Assembly: GCF_043557345.1 (NCBI RefSeq)
Contig: NZ_JBIFFV010000012.1
Span: 1 to 64,000, forward strand
Source of the DNA: Sulfitobacter sp043557345
GTDB taxonomy: Bacteria > Pseudomonadota > Alphaproteobacteria > Rhodobacterales > Rhodobacteraceae
Reading direction: 5' to 3'
DNA length: 64,000 bases
Position 1 is the first letter of the stretch, and every line of letters starts with the position of its first letter. The notes below the pieces were generated by a model that saw only the letters and a program-made list of their open reading frames with translations, did not search any database and was not told the DNA's origin. Both the position numbers and the translations under genes were made by a program. Positions 1-8,032 of the stretch are shown here, one piece after another.

Positions 1-17
1 CACATCAATCTCACCGG

Positions 18-434
18 TGAATATCGTTGGCCAAAGCCTTAGCGTAGGATTCCGCCCCCTCCCGCAAACGACCCCAGGCCGCGCGGGTATCGCGCAAATC
101 CGGCCTCGGCGTGGCCATGGCCTACATGCTGAAACGTCAGGACGGCTTCCGGCTGTTCCTCGACGATGGGTGCATCGACATCGACTCCAATCTTGTTGAA
201 AACGCCATCCGAAGCCCGGCCATGAACCGCCGCAATGCGCTCTTCGCCGGCCATGATGAGGGTGGCCGAAATTGGGCCCGCTTCGCCAGCCTGATCGGCA
301 CATGCAAGATGAACGGCGTCGAACCCTATGCCTACATGCGAGATCTCTTCACCAAGCTGGCAAATGGCCACCTCGCCCGAGACATCGACGCCCTGATGCC
401 ATGGGCCTATGCACAGCAAGCCGAGGGCTCATAA
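18..434 (+). pseudogene. IS66 family transposase (TnpC), C-terminal remnant
   Basis: The translated end of this stretch has the usual IS66 TnpC C-terminus: FLDDGCIDIDSNLVENAIR, then RRNALFAGHDEGG, then a closing segment with CKMNGVEPYAYM. The same frame continues upstream of the first ATG (117) through ARVSRKSGLG but is broken by a TAG at about 48-50, where the family has an acidic codon. Only about a quarter of the roughly 500-residue transposase is present, so this is a dead remnant that enters from outside the window. A second IS66 remnant lies at 28390-28819. Confidence 0.85.
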
Positions 435-616
435 GGACCTCGTCTCGTAGTCCCTGACGAGCTACCGATCGCCCTCCGCATTAAACAGCCACAACAACGT
501 GCAACCGATAAATCAATGGGGCGTGGCCGCCGCATACCGGCAATCGCATCTTGGACTGCAGCTAATGCGATCGCTTGTGTCACGGGTACCTCGCGAGAGA
601 ATTGGATGGGATGGGA

Positions 617-706
617 TGGTAGGAGTGGAGAGATTTGAACTCTCGCGCCGACAGTCATCTACTGTCCGTAGGGTGTATAAGGCCCGTTGCCCACCAAGGC
701 ACTCCC
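617..706 (-). tRNA. tRNA-like gene with encoded CCA and an abnormal core
   Basis: Read on the minus strand, the 90-nt sequence has a seven-pair acceptor stem (GGGAGTG with CACTCCT, one G-U pair), discriminator A and encoded CCA. It also has a perfect T arm (GAGAG-TTCAAAT-CTCTC). Counting back from the 3' end gives a five-nt variable loop and a stem GACAG/CTGTC, but the loop (TAGATGA) lacks the universal T33. About 33 nt, instead of about 19, lie between the acceptor and that stem. The alternative fold, with a long variable arm, would put CAC in the anticodon but again lacks T33. It may be a degenerate tRNA, a tRNA-like RNA, or a recombination scar. I cannot assign an amino acid. Confidence 0.45.
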
Positions 707-742
707 CCGATTATATCTGGCGATCAGCTAGATATTCGGGGG
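704..742. repeat. Inverted repeat overlapping the 5' end of the tRNA-like gene
   Basis: CCCCCGA (704-710) pairs with TCGGGGG (736-742), and ATATCT (713-718) pairs with AGATAT (730-735). The result is a 13-bp stem with a two-base bulge and an 11-base loop. In a minus-strand transcript the 3' arm ends in the same G run that forms the first three bases of the tRNA-like acceptor stem. The hairpin and the acceptor stem would therefore compete for those bases. Confidence 0.6.
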
Positions 743-1043
743 TAGGAAATGTGGTTGGTACGCAGATCGTAGGTCATGCTCTCAGAGTGCCTAAACCGAT
801 CTCCGCAGGCAAGCCCCTTTGCTGGTATCCGGTATCAGATACCTTTGATCGTACGAGAGCCTCTCAATTGCCTTACTCGTCGTCGAGTATAGGTAAATTT
901 ATGTTATACATTATCACGTAATCAAACTTTTACCTATTGACAGATTTCTAATTTTCGACGAAAGGTGGGATAGGCGAAAAGATGATGTCGTTAAAAATTT
1001 ATCAAGGTTAGGACCTATTCGCCAATTTAGGGACTATCGGAAG

Positions 1044-1202
1044 ATGTGTTTGCAAGAAGGAGTAGACCTTCTTTGTATTGAAAAGAGTCACAAGCATTGC
1101 CGCCTCGTGTTCGAAGCCGGTTTTGTTGTCGCAGCGTCGACGCCCTCCAACCACCGCAATATGCTGAATGTCCGCAGTGATGTTCGTCGTCTGCACCGCT
1201 AA
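1044..1202 (+). CDS. Small basic protein, first gene of the nuclease operon
   Basis: From the ATG at 1044 the protein is 52 residues and ends in a basic segment, TPSNHRNMLNVRSDVRRLHR. From memory, small alphaproteobacterial hypothetical proteins often carry a similar serine-proline-x-asparagine/aspartate-HR...DVRR ending. The same frame is open back to a TAA at 894, about 49 further codons that read like protein but contain no ATG, GTG or TTG. The gene may therefore be 5' truncated or start at a rare codon. It ends 12 bases before the next gene, which has its own AAGGAAA ribosome site, so the two are probably co-transcribed. Function unknown. Confidence 0.5.
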   Translation: MCLQEGVDLLCIEKSHKHCRLVFEAGFVVAASTPSNHRNMLNVRSDVRRLHR

Positions 1203-1214
1203 AAGGAAACTACG

Positions 1215-2171
1215 ATGACCGAGATAATGACCGCTGCCGAACGCCGTGACGCATGCCAGGACACTGTTTATCTAGCGGATCACGAATGGGACTATGCCCA
1301 GTGGCTTCACGTATTGACTATGGAATCCTTGGAACACGTCGAAGGTCTCTTGGGATCTGACGTTGCTTCTGCCCCGTTGCGTCAGTTGGTCCAGCCTGTT
1401 GCTGACATCAACTGTATCGATGCTGATACTTGGCGCGATGCGATGGAGGATGTGTCGGCGTTTTTCGACGTATTGCCCATCTCCTCCCGGTTCTACGAAG
1501 CAGTACTATATGGCTTGTACGGCGTTACCCCAGAGAAGGTGCCCGTCGGCGATCGCGCGGATTGGTTGGGCACGCTTGTAAACGAGATCACTGAATTTGC
1601 AGCGCGTAGCGATGTTCAGAAGCTTGGCAGCGGAAACAATACTTTGCTGCGAATTTCTCGTCTCGCCGCATCGCGGTACGCGATCGACCTTGGTCGGGGA
1701 GAAGTGGATCTTCATTCCATGGCAGTTCTTGGCGGCATTGCCGAAGGGAGTGTGCGCAACCTGCTTTCAGGGGCGAACAGCGTACTGGAGCGTGGCCCCC
1801 AGGGAGGCATAGTGGCCATGAGCGCCGCATCATGGCTGCAGAAGAAGAAGGGCTTCCTTGCCTCTATCTGGCAGGAAGAAGATGCCACTATCGAAACGAT
1901 CGATGAGGGGCCTGCCATTGCACCTGAAAGGATGATCTTTGTTCCCGTTGCTCGGGACGGATCACTGTTCACCCCTGACCTCATGCGCAACGGCACCTAC
2001 CAGATCGGCGCGAAGGGTGAAGAAGAGAATGTCTCCAACTTCTTCGACGCATTAACACGGCTGAACAGCATGGCCGTTCCGCGCTGGCGTCGGCCGAACG
2101 AAAAGGGCCTGTGGGGGATCGTTAGTGGTATCGCATGGCAGCGTATTGAGAAGGCAGGAGACCTGGCATGA
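1215..2171 (+). CDS. Hypothetical protein with a helix-turn-helix-like C-terminal segment
   Basis: A 318-residue protein I do not recognise as a named family. The N-terminal 150 residues look alpha-helical and acidic. Residues about 165-215 (VDLHSMAVLGGIAEGSVRN, then a short wing and SAASWLQKKKGF) have the spacing of a DNA-binding helix-turn-helix like that of phage or plasmid regulators. The start follows AAGGAAACTACG. The last four bases overlap the next gene (ATGA), which implies translational coupling to the nuclease fusion. It probably supplies DNA binding or regulation to that protein. This is inference from operon structure, not from homology. Confidence 0.75.
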   Translation: MTEIMTAAERRDACQDTVYLADHEWDYAQWLHVLTMESLEHVEGLLGSDVASAPLRQLVQPVADINCIDADTWRDAMEDVSAFFDVLPISSRFYEAVLYGLYGVTPEKVPVGDRADWLGTLVNEITEFAARSDVQKLGSGNNTLLRISRLAASRYAIDLGRGEVDLHSMAVLGGIAEGSVRNLLSGANSVLERGPQGGIVAMSAASWLQKKKGFLASIWQEEDATIETIDEGPAIAPERMIFVPVARDGSLFTPDLMRNGTYQIGAKGEEENVSNFFDALTRLNSMAVPRWRRPNEKGLWGIVSGIAWQRIEKAGDLA

Positions 2172-3673
2172 ATATTCCTACAGCAGCAGAAGTCCTCGAA
2201 GCCTTAAAGGCCGCCCTGCCCCGCCCGACGTCCGAAGCTCCGCGCGATTGCCGCGGTATCTATGGGCTCTTCGATCATTCCGGAAACTTCCGCTATATTG
2301 GCTCCACGTCTGCTGAAAACGAGACCTTTTACAAGCGCATACATCAGCGTCACCGTACCGGATCCGAAACCTCGAGCCACTATTTCTCTCGCATGTATAA
2401 CACCGGGCGGATGTGGCGCTTGCGCAATGACCCAGTCACCAAGGCTGATGGGGACATCGCGAAACGACTACGTAATGCCTTCATCATGCAGCACTGTCGG
2501 GCAGTCTGGGTGCCTCTTCCGGATCACGCTCCAATTGCTGATTTAGAGGCGCAGGTCATAGCGAGGGCACCTGCCGAAATGGTTGCTTGGAACCAGCGGG
2601 GTATGGAGGCTTACGAAGAGCCCACCACTTTAGTCGATACATTGATCGAAAGCCTTGCTCTCAGTCCTTATGAACGTGCCGCGATTGGCCGCCAGAGGGA
2701 GCGTTTTTTAGGCAGTGCGCTTCAGAAGAAGAGTGCCGGCACCATGGCTGAACTGCCCAATGGCCCGTTCCGTTTTTTTGCGCTCGATGTCGAGACCGCC
2801 AACAATGATCGCGCCAGCATCTGTCAGGTCGGTGTGGCTTGTGTTCGCCCGGACAACAGTATCGCAACGTGGGTAACCTTGGTTGATCCTCGCACTGACC
2901 GCTGGGTGTTCAGTGAACTGCACGGTATTACGCCTGGCATGGTCCAGGGCGCACCTACTATCGGTGAGGTGATAGAAGCAATTGATATGCATCTTACCGG
3001 TCGAACCGTCTATCAGCACTCGGGTTTTGACCGGAGTTCTATTCGTGCCGCCTGCAATGAACTCGGTCGTGCAGAGCCTGATTGGGATTGGCAGAACAGT
3101 GTCAGTGTTGCACGTGCGGCCTGGCCTGAACTGAAAGGGAATGGCGGGCACGGCCTCGCGTCACTGAAGGCATTTCTGGGCTTGGAATTCGAACACCACG
3201 ACGCCGGTGAAGATGCGCGCGCCGCGGCGCAGGTTGTCCTTCTGGCCGAACGGTGGGGCGGTAGCATGGCAAAGACCTCTGATGACGTATTAGATGACGC
3301 AGATACCGCCCCTGCTCCTCCAGCCCACTCACATTTATTAGGTGCCACCGCCACGGGAAGCGTTGTGGGACGTAGTGTGCTCACCCAGGGCAATATCAAC
3401 AACAGCCATTTCTATCTACGCGATTTGATATCAGCTTTTCCGGCTGAGATTATTGGTGGCGGCAACCGCACAAGCCGCGCTTCTCGTACTGTCAGCATTA
3501 CTTGGGGAGGCTCAGCACCTGTTTCGACTGACATCGATGGCAAGAAGAAGATTTTTCGCGAACGATCGTGGGTGAAGAGTTTCTTCGAGCGAAACGCCGC
3601 ACGCCCGGGTGATGCAGTGGAGGTCATCGAAAGTGCCCCTTATTGCTATCAGGTGGCACTGATACGAGTTTGA
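2168..3673 (+). CDS. GIY-YIG / DEDDh exonuclease / B3-like DNA-binding fusion protein
   Basis: A 501-residue three-part protein. Residues 28-145 match a GIY-YIG nuclease: GIYGLF, RYIGST, arginines near 61-64, then DLEAQVIARA with the expected Glu (127) and WNQRG with Asn (142). Residues 203-362 are a DnaQ-like DEDDh 3'-5' exonuclease: D207 and E209 in LDVET, D288 in HSGFD, and H344/D349 in HDAGEDA. All four acidic ligands and the histidine are present. The C-terminal 90 residues, with FRERSWVKSFFERNAARPGD, resemble the B3 / EcoRII-N-like DNA-binding barrel. Both nuclease centres look intact. Domain calls are from motifs only, and the B3 assignment is the weakest. Confidence 0.8.
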   Translation: MNIPTAAEVLEALKAALPRPTSEAPRDCRGIYGLFDHSGNFRYIGSTSAENETFYKRIHQRHRTGSETSSHYFSRMYNTGRMWRLRNDPVTKADGDIAKRLRNAFIMQHCRAVWVPLPDHAPIADLEAQVIARAPAEMVAWNQRGMEAYEEPTTLVDTLIESLALSPYERAAIGRQRERFLGSALQKKSAGTMAELPNGPFRFFALDVETANNDRASICQVGVACVRPDNSIATWVTLVDPRTDRWVFSELHGITPGMVQGAPTIGEVIEAIDMHLTGRTVYQHSGFDRSSIRAACNELGRAEPDWDWQNSVSVARAAWPELKGNGGHGLASLKAFLGLEFEHHDAGEDARAAAQVVLLAERWGGSMAKTSDDVLDDADTAPAPPAHSHLLGATATGSVVGRSVLTQGNINNSHFYLRDLISAFPAEIIGGGNRTSRASRTVSITWGGSAPVSTDIDGKKKIFRERSWVKSFFERNAARPGDAVEVIESAPYCYQVALIRV

Positions 3674-3685
3674 TTTTGTGTCAAG

Positions 3686-3721
3686 CTTAGCTGCGCCGGC
3701 TTTCATGGCGGCGCAGCTAAG
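3686..3721. terminator. Hairpin between convergent transcription units
   Basis: CTTAGCTGCGCC (3686-3697) is a perfect 12-bp inverted match to GGCGCAGCTAAG (3710-3721). It lies 13 bases after the stop of the nuclease fusion and just downstream of the oppositely oriented dctM. There is no long T run. It probably separates the two converging units. Confidence 0.6.
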
Positions 3722-3730
3722 GTGACTTAG

Positions 3731-5119
3731 TTAGCCTGAACCGTTGCCAGTTATCCAAAGCCAAATGGCCGTTCCCGCATCAAGATCGGCATTGCGGAGG
3801 TAGGACATCCAGTCCGTATAGAGGTCCGGCAAGAACAAAGTGATCGCAGGGACCGAGATCAATAGCGCGAGGGTCACTACGTCCATCGCCAAAAACCACA
3901 TAACTCCTCGGAAGATTTTAGTGATCGGAACGGATCGCCCGACCACGGAGCTGATCATAAAAACGTTGAAGCCTAATGGCGGCGTAATCAGCCCGATTTC
4001 GAGATATTTGATCATGATAATCCCGAACCACAGCAGCGAAATATCGTAACTCTGAACCACCGGAACGACGATTGGCAGAGTAATCAGCATAATTTCTATG
4101 GGGCCGATAAAAGTGCCTAAGATGATATAAATCACCGACAACGCGATGACGACCGGAACGGCCTGATCGCTATAGCTCGTGGCGATATCCGCCAACCATT
4201 GCCCCAGCCCCGACAGTGCCATGAATCTGGTGAAGACATGCGCGCCAAAAATGATCGCGAAAATTGACCCGCTTTGACGCAGCGTGTCCAGAAAGGCGCG
4301 GCCAAGCTTGGCTCTCGTTAGGCGTCCTGCTGCCAGAGCAATCAAAAACGCCCCGGATGCGCCGATGGCACCGGCCTCCATCGGAGTGAAGAACCCGATC
4401 ATGATACCGCCCATTACCACTGCGAACAGCAACGTGATTGCCCAAGTGCTCTTGAGGGAACGCAACTTGTCGAGGAAGGTGATCCGTTCGGTCATTCCTG
4501 GCGCGAGCGATGGGTTAAGACGTGCGCGGATCAGGATCATCGCGATATAAATGCCTGCAGACAAAATGCCCGGCAAGATCCCCGCGATGAACAGAAGTGC
4601 GATGGATTGCTGAGTGAACACAGCATAAAGGATCATCAGCACGCTCGGCGGGATCAGCGAGCCCAAGGTTCCCGACGCGGCCACAACGCCAGTCGCAAGC
4701 CCCTTGTCATAGCCGCGCCGCAACATCTCGGGCACGGCAATCTTACCCATTGCCGCTGCCGTTGCTAGGCTCGACCCTGAAACTGCCGCGAAAGCTGCGC
4801 AACCCATTGTGGACGCGGCCGCGAGCCCCCCTGGCAGGCGCCCGAACAACATACGCGCGGCGTCATAGACCTCGCGTGTGAAGCCGGCAACATAGGCGAT
4901 GTAGCCCATGAGCATAAAACTGGGGATCGTAGTCAAGTCGAAGTTCAGGAGGCTGCCAAACGTATCTGCGGACAGCACCGCGTCGGCAGCCCCGGTAGAG
5001 CGCAAAACAGCGACGCCGCCCCAACCCACCCCAAGCAGGGCGAAAGCCACCGGCACTCGCAAGAATAGCAGTAGGATCATCAGGATGACCCCGATCCCAC
5101 CAATCAGTTCACGTTCCAC
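3731..5119 (-). CDS. dctM: TRAP transporter large permease (DctM family)
   Basis: A 462-residue inner-membrane protein with about twelve hydrophobic segments spread over its length. It contains family sequences such as FMLMGYIAYVAGFTREVYDA, GCAAFAAVSGSSLATAAAMG and GTLGSLIPPSVLMILYAV. DctM carries the ion-coupled translocation path of tripartite ATP-independent periplasmic (TRAP) transporters, which usually import carboxylates. It overlaps the small-permease gene by 11 bases and follows dctP-dctQ, the normal TRAP order. The C-terminal tail is slightly longer than usual. The substrate cannot be read from this subunit; the adjacent acyl-CoA genes point to a branched dicarboxylate. Confidence 0.93.
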   Translation of the reverse strand: MERELIGGIGVILMILLLFLRVPVAFALLGVGWGGVAVLRSTGAADAVLSADTFGSLLNFDLTTIPSFMLMGYIAYVAGFTREVYDAARMLFGRLPGGLAAASTMGCAAFAAVSGSSLATAAAMGKIAVPEMLRRGYDKGLATGVVAASGTLGSLIPPSVLMILYAVFTQQSIALLFIAGILPGILSAGIYIAMILIRARLNPSLAPGMTERITFLDKLRSLKSTWAITLLFAVVMGGIMIGFFTPMEAGAIGASGAFLIALAAGRLTRAKLGRAFLDTLRQSGSIFAIIFGAHVFTRFMALSGLGQWLADIATSYSDQAVPVVIALSVIYIILGTFIGPIEIMLITLPIVVPVVQSYDISLLWFGIIMIKYLEIGLITPPLGFNVFMISSVVGRSVPITKIFRGVMWFLAMDVVTLALLISVPAITLFLPDLYTDWMSYLRNADLDAGTAIWLWITGNGSG

Positions 5120-5912
5120 GCGCGCCTCCGAATTTTTCTGATTGTTGATCCCCTGAGTCCGAAAGGTCTACTTCACCTTCGCCGGTGCCGGTCTGCGATA
5201 GCAGGGGCGTCGGACCGAATGCTCCTAAGGCATCACGTGCATTCAGGCTGATCAAGATAGGTAGCATCACGAATTGAATCGCAATTCGGGTCAGCCACCA
5301 TGCTACCCCAATCATAAAGAACAGACGTGGTGGCCATGCCGGCAGCTCGTAGATCGACCCGTAGGTGATCTCGAGAAAACTGTCAGGCACCTCCTCGAAG
5401 GACACCATGCACAGACGAGCGACTGCCGCCAAACCAATGATGCAACCAAAGACCCGCAAATACAGGTTCCAACGAAAAGAAAGAGAATCTGATAACGCAG
5501 TGACCTCGATATGATCCTCGCGGCCCTGAAGAGTGCCCAACATCAGTGATACCAGCAGTACCAATGCCCATTCCGCAAAGGTTATGTCGTCAGGCAGTGG
5601 CTTGTAGACGGCGCGTCCGACGACTGAAACGAAGGTGATCAGCACCATTACTGCGAGCACGCCACCCGCAATCCAAAGCACCCCCTGATCCAAGCGTCGG
5701 ACCCGCGCAGCAAGAAGAACAAGAGAACCCTGGGCACGTTCGGCACGTGGACCGGCTCCAACTGCCTGGAGGGACAAAAAGATGACATACAGTAGCAAGA
5801 TGCCCATCAGGTCAAAAAACACACCCAACAGCCACAACGACATCAGATGTTGTTCAGTCCAGAAGCTGTCAGCTGATGAGATTAGCTGTTGATATATGAT
5901 TAAAGTGAACAC
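5109..5912 (-). CDS. dctQ: TRAP transporter small permease (DctQ family)
   Basis: A 267-residue membrane protein. The central part has the DctQ pattern: a hydrophobic helix (ITFVSVVGRAVY), then DDITFAEWALVLLVSLMLGT and a polar stretch before further helices. It is longer than the usual 160-200 residues because of an N-terminal hydrophobic extension. The first codon is a GTG, and an internal ATG at 5843 is a possible alternative start. It partners DctM and the periplasmic binding protein. Confidence 0.85.
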   Translation of the reverse strand: MFTLIIYQQLISSADSFWTEQHLMSLWLLGVFFDLMGILLLYVIFLSLQAVGAGPRAERAQGSLVLLAARVRRLDQGVLWIAGGVLAVMVLITFVSVVGRAVYKPLPDDITFAEWALVLLVSLMLGTLQGREDHIEVTALSDSLSFRWNLYLRVFGCIIGLAAVARLCMVSFEEVPDSFLEITYGSIYELPAWPPRLFFMIGVAWWLTRIAIQFVMLPILISLNARDALGAFGPTPLLSQTGTGEGEVDLSDSGDQQSEKFGGARGT

Positions 5913-5996
5913 GGGCGCCCCTTAAGTCTCTGCCGTTCCGACGACAGGCGCAAGATCGGTGAGATTTCAAATTTGGACAGGATTGGCATCTAAAGA

Positions 5997-6022
5997 CCGG
6001 CGCGCCGCAATAAGCGCGCCGG
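5997..6022. terminator. GC-rich hairpin between dctP and dctQ
   Basis: CCGGCGCGC (5997-6005) pairs with GCGCGCCGG (6014-6022), directly after the dctP stop codon on the minus strand. Such hairpins in TRAP operons can protect the dctP message or partly terminate, giving more binding protein than permease. That role is inferred. Confidence 0.55.
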
Positions 6023-6028
6023 CGGATC

Positions 6029-7078
6029 TTACCAGGGATAGCCACCCTGCTCCAACTCTTGCGAAGCTGCTTCACGATTGGCCTTATAGGCTTGCCCAAT
6101 CTCGGTCGCTGCCGGGTTCACCTCAGCGGCTTTTGACACGTTGTTGTCATAAGACGGCTCCAGCGCCTCGGCCCAAGCAGTCCGTTCTTCCTCAGATAAT
6201 TCGTAAACCTGCATCGGATATGTCGCGTCTTTCTGGACTTCGTCAAACACGGTTACGGCTTCGTTCACTTCAGCCTTGGCGAAGGCTAAGTTGAGATCGT
6301 CCAACGAAGCTTCGATTGCAGCCCGGTGATCGTCCGAAAGGCCTTCCCAGACTTCAAGATTGATATAGTAGATGTTGGAATGCTGACCAAGGTCCGGGCG
6401 GGTAACGAAGTCCGCTACCTCATTCAGGCGGAACGGAAGTAGCTGGTTCGCATAGGTGGTGGCGCCTGAAATGGTACCTTTTTCAAGCGACGTATAGGTC
6501 TCCGGTGACTGAATTCGCGCCGGGTTTACATTCCATCCAGAGTTCTGCGCCGCATAAGCATAATGGCTCGACAGACGCATGGTGGCATTGTTCAAATCCT
6601 CTGGGGACTTGTAAATCCGATCACCAACAAAAATTACAGGCCCGATAGATTCAATAGCTAGAAACTTGACGTTTTCGCGGGCCTCTTCCTCGGCAATGGA
6701 AGGAAACGCTTCGCGGGTTTCGCGCCAAGCTTTCGAGATTACCCACGGGTCACCCGTACCTGTTGAGGTCGATGACAGGTAATTTAGCGGCAGTTTTTGG
6801 CGTGAGTAGGCTGGCACGACAACGGCCATATCAGCTAGGCCGCTGGCCACCGCATCCAAATTATCACCCAATTTCGACAGAGATTGCTGCCAATAAAATT
6901 CAATTTCTAGCTCGCCTCCAGTAGCCTCTTCGAGCGAGTCAGCCCAGTTTTTCAAAACCTGTGAAGTAGCCGAGCTGGGCGGAGACGAGCTGGAGAAGCT
7001 TAGGGTTTTCGCATCGAGCGAGGTGGTAGCTAGCATTATAGATGCAGCGCCTAAGAAAATACTGTTGAAATAGGTCAT
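6029..7078 (-). CDS. dctP: TRAP transporter substrate-binding protein (DctP family)
   Basis: A 349-residue periplasmic binding protein that starts with a short hydrophobic signal sequence ending near LDAKTLSF. The fold shows typical DctP sections: WADSLEEATGGELEIEFYW, LADMAVVVPAYS, and a later region with a strand-helix pattern. It is transcribed first, followed by the two permease genes, and is divergent from the IclR regulator. It captures the substrate in the periplasm and delivers it to DctQM. The arginine that usually anchors the substrate carboxylate probably lies near ATMRLSSHYA, but I did not verify this by alignment. Confidence 0.9.
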   Translation of the reverse strand: MTYFNSIFLGAASIMLATTSLDAKTLSFSSSSPPSSATSQVLKNWADSLEEATGGELEIEFYWQQSLSKLGDNLDAVASGLADMAVVVPAYSRQKLPLNYLSSTSTGTGDPWVISKAWRETREAFPSIAEEEARENVKFLAIESIGPVIFVGDRIYKSPEDLNNATMRLSSHYAYAAQNSGWNVNPARIQSPETYTSLEKGTISGATTYANQLLPFRLNEVADFVTRPDLGQHSNIYYINLEVWEGLSDDHRAAIEASLDDLNLAFAKAEVNEAVTVFDEVQKDATYPMQVYELSEEERTAWAEALEPSYDNNVSKAAEVNPAATEIGQAYKANREAASQELEQGGYPW

Positions 7079-7219
7079 TGTGGTCCTCCCGAACGAAGTC
7101 AGGCAAATCGCCCCCCCGGCGGCGCCCGATCTATTGTCTGTTGATGATTTCAGAGGGATAAATCATAGTCCATCTCAATCTTGATGAATTGTATCCTGTA
7201 TGTGATATTTGGAGGGCCT
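7079..7219. promoter_or_regulatory. Divergent regulatory region between dctP and the IclR gene
   Basis: A 141-bp gap between head-to-head genes. The half nearest the regulator is AT-rich. It should contain both promoters and the IclR operator, but I could not point to one unambiguous palindrome. Confidence 0.5.
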
Positions 7220-8032
7220 ATGAATAAGGACTATGACGGAGCCGTAAAGTCTGCGGTCCGGGTGGTGCGCGTATTTGAATTATTCGAAGCCGAGCGCCGC
7301 GCTTTGAGCGTACAAGATATTGTCGACGCCTTGGGTATGCCGCAATCAAGCATTTCTTCTTTGCTGAAGACTTTAGTGAACGAAGGATATTTGACACGCC
7401 AGCGAGATACGCGCTGCTATCTACCATCGGAAAGGCTAGCTTTCGTTGGGCACTGGGCGCTTGGCGCCCCCGGTGGTATGGCTGGCATCAACCGGTTGAT
7501 GACACACCTCTCCGAACGCACTGGCGAGGCGGTACTTTTAGGTGCGCAAAGCGGTTTGCAGATGCGTTATGTCTCGATGCTGGACTCCCCGCACTCTTTG
7601 CGGTTTTCCCTGCGGCCGAACCAGACACGGCCGATCCATGGGTGCGGTATGGGTGTTATGCTTCTGACGCGGTTCAATGATACAGAAATCGGCGCTATGG
7701 TGCGTAACTACAATGTCGAGTTCACCACTAAGCCTACGAATATGACCGAGGCGCAGGTGCTGGAAAACGTAGCGGTCGCCCGCAGGCAGGGATACTTTGA
7801 GACCTTTGGCATGGTCACTGAAGATGTCGGGACCATTTCCACCCTGCTCGAACTTCCACGCGAAGGCCGTGCGTTGGCGATAGGTTTGGGTGGTCCCCTA
7901 GCACGGCTCGACCCGAAGCGCGAATGGCTCCGCGAGATTCTTCTGGACCAAGCCCGAGCCTTTGTTGAAGATCAACAACGTGCCGCCGCCAACCGTGTGT
8001 CAGAAAGCGGCGGCAGCATAATCAGAACATAA
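7220..8032 (+). CDS. IclR family transcriptional regulator
   Basis: Starting at the ATG at 7220, which follows GGAGGG, the protein is 270 residues. An upstream in-frame start at 7181 has no ribosome site. It has an N-terminal winged helix (KSAVRVVRVFELFEAERRAL, then DALGMPQSSISSLLKTLVNE) and an IclR effector domain (GEAVLLGAQSGLQMRYVSML, HGCGMGVMLL, ARRQGYFETFGM). IclR proteins sense small carboxylates or aromatics. Its position between the transporter genes and the acyl-CoA operon makes it the likely regulator of both. Its last 11 bases overlap the 3' end of the SDR gene on the other strand. Confidence 0.92.
   Translation: MNKDYDGAVKSAVRVVRVFELFEAERRALSVQDIVDALGMPQSSISSLLKTLVNEGYLTRQRDTRCYLPSERLAFVGHWALGAPGGMAGINRLMTHLSERTGEAVLLGAQSGLQMRYVSMLDSPHSLRFSLRPNQTRPIHGCGMGVMLLTRFNDTEIGAMVRNYNVEFTTKPTNMTEAQVLENVAVARRQGYFETFGMVTEDVGTISTLLELPREGRALAIGLGGPLARLDPKREWLREILLDQARAFVEDQQRAAANRVSESGGSIIRT

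Noticed and set aside
499..921. 140-residue open frame spanning the tRNA-like gene
   Set aside because: It runs through the T arm and hairpin and shows no protein-like pattern.
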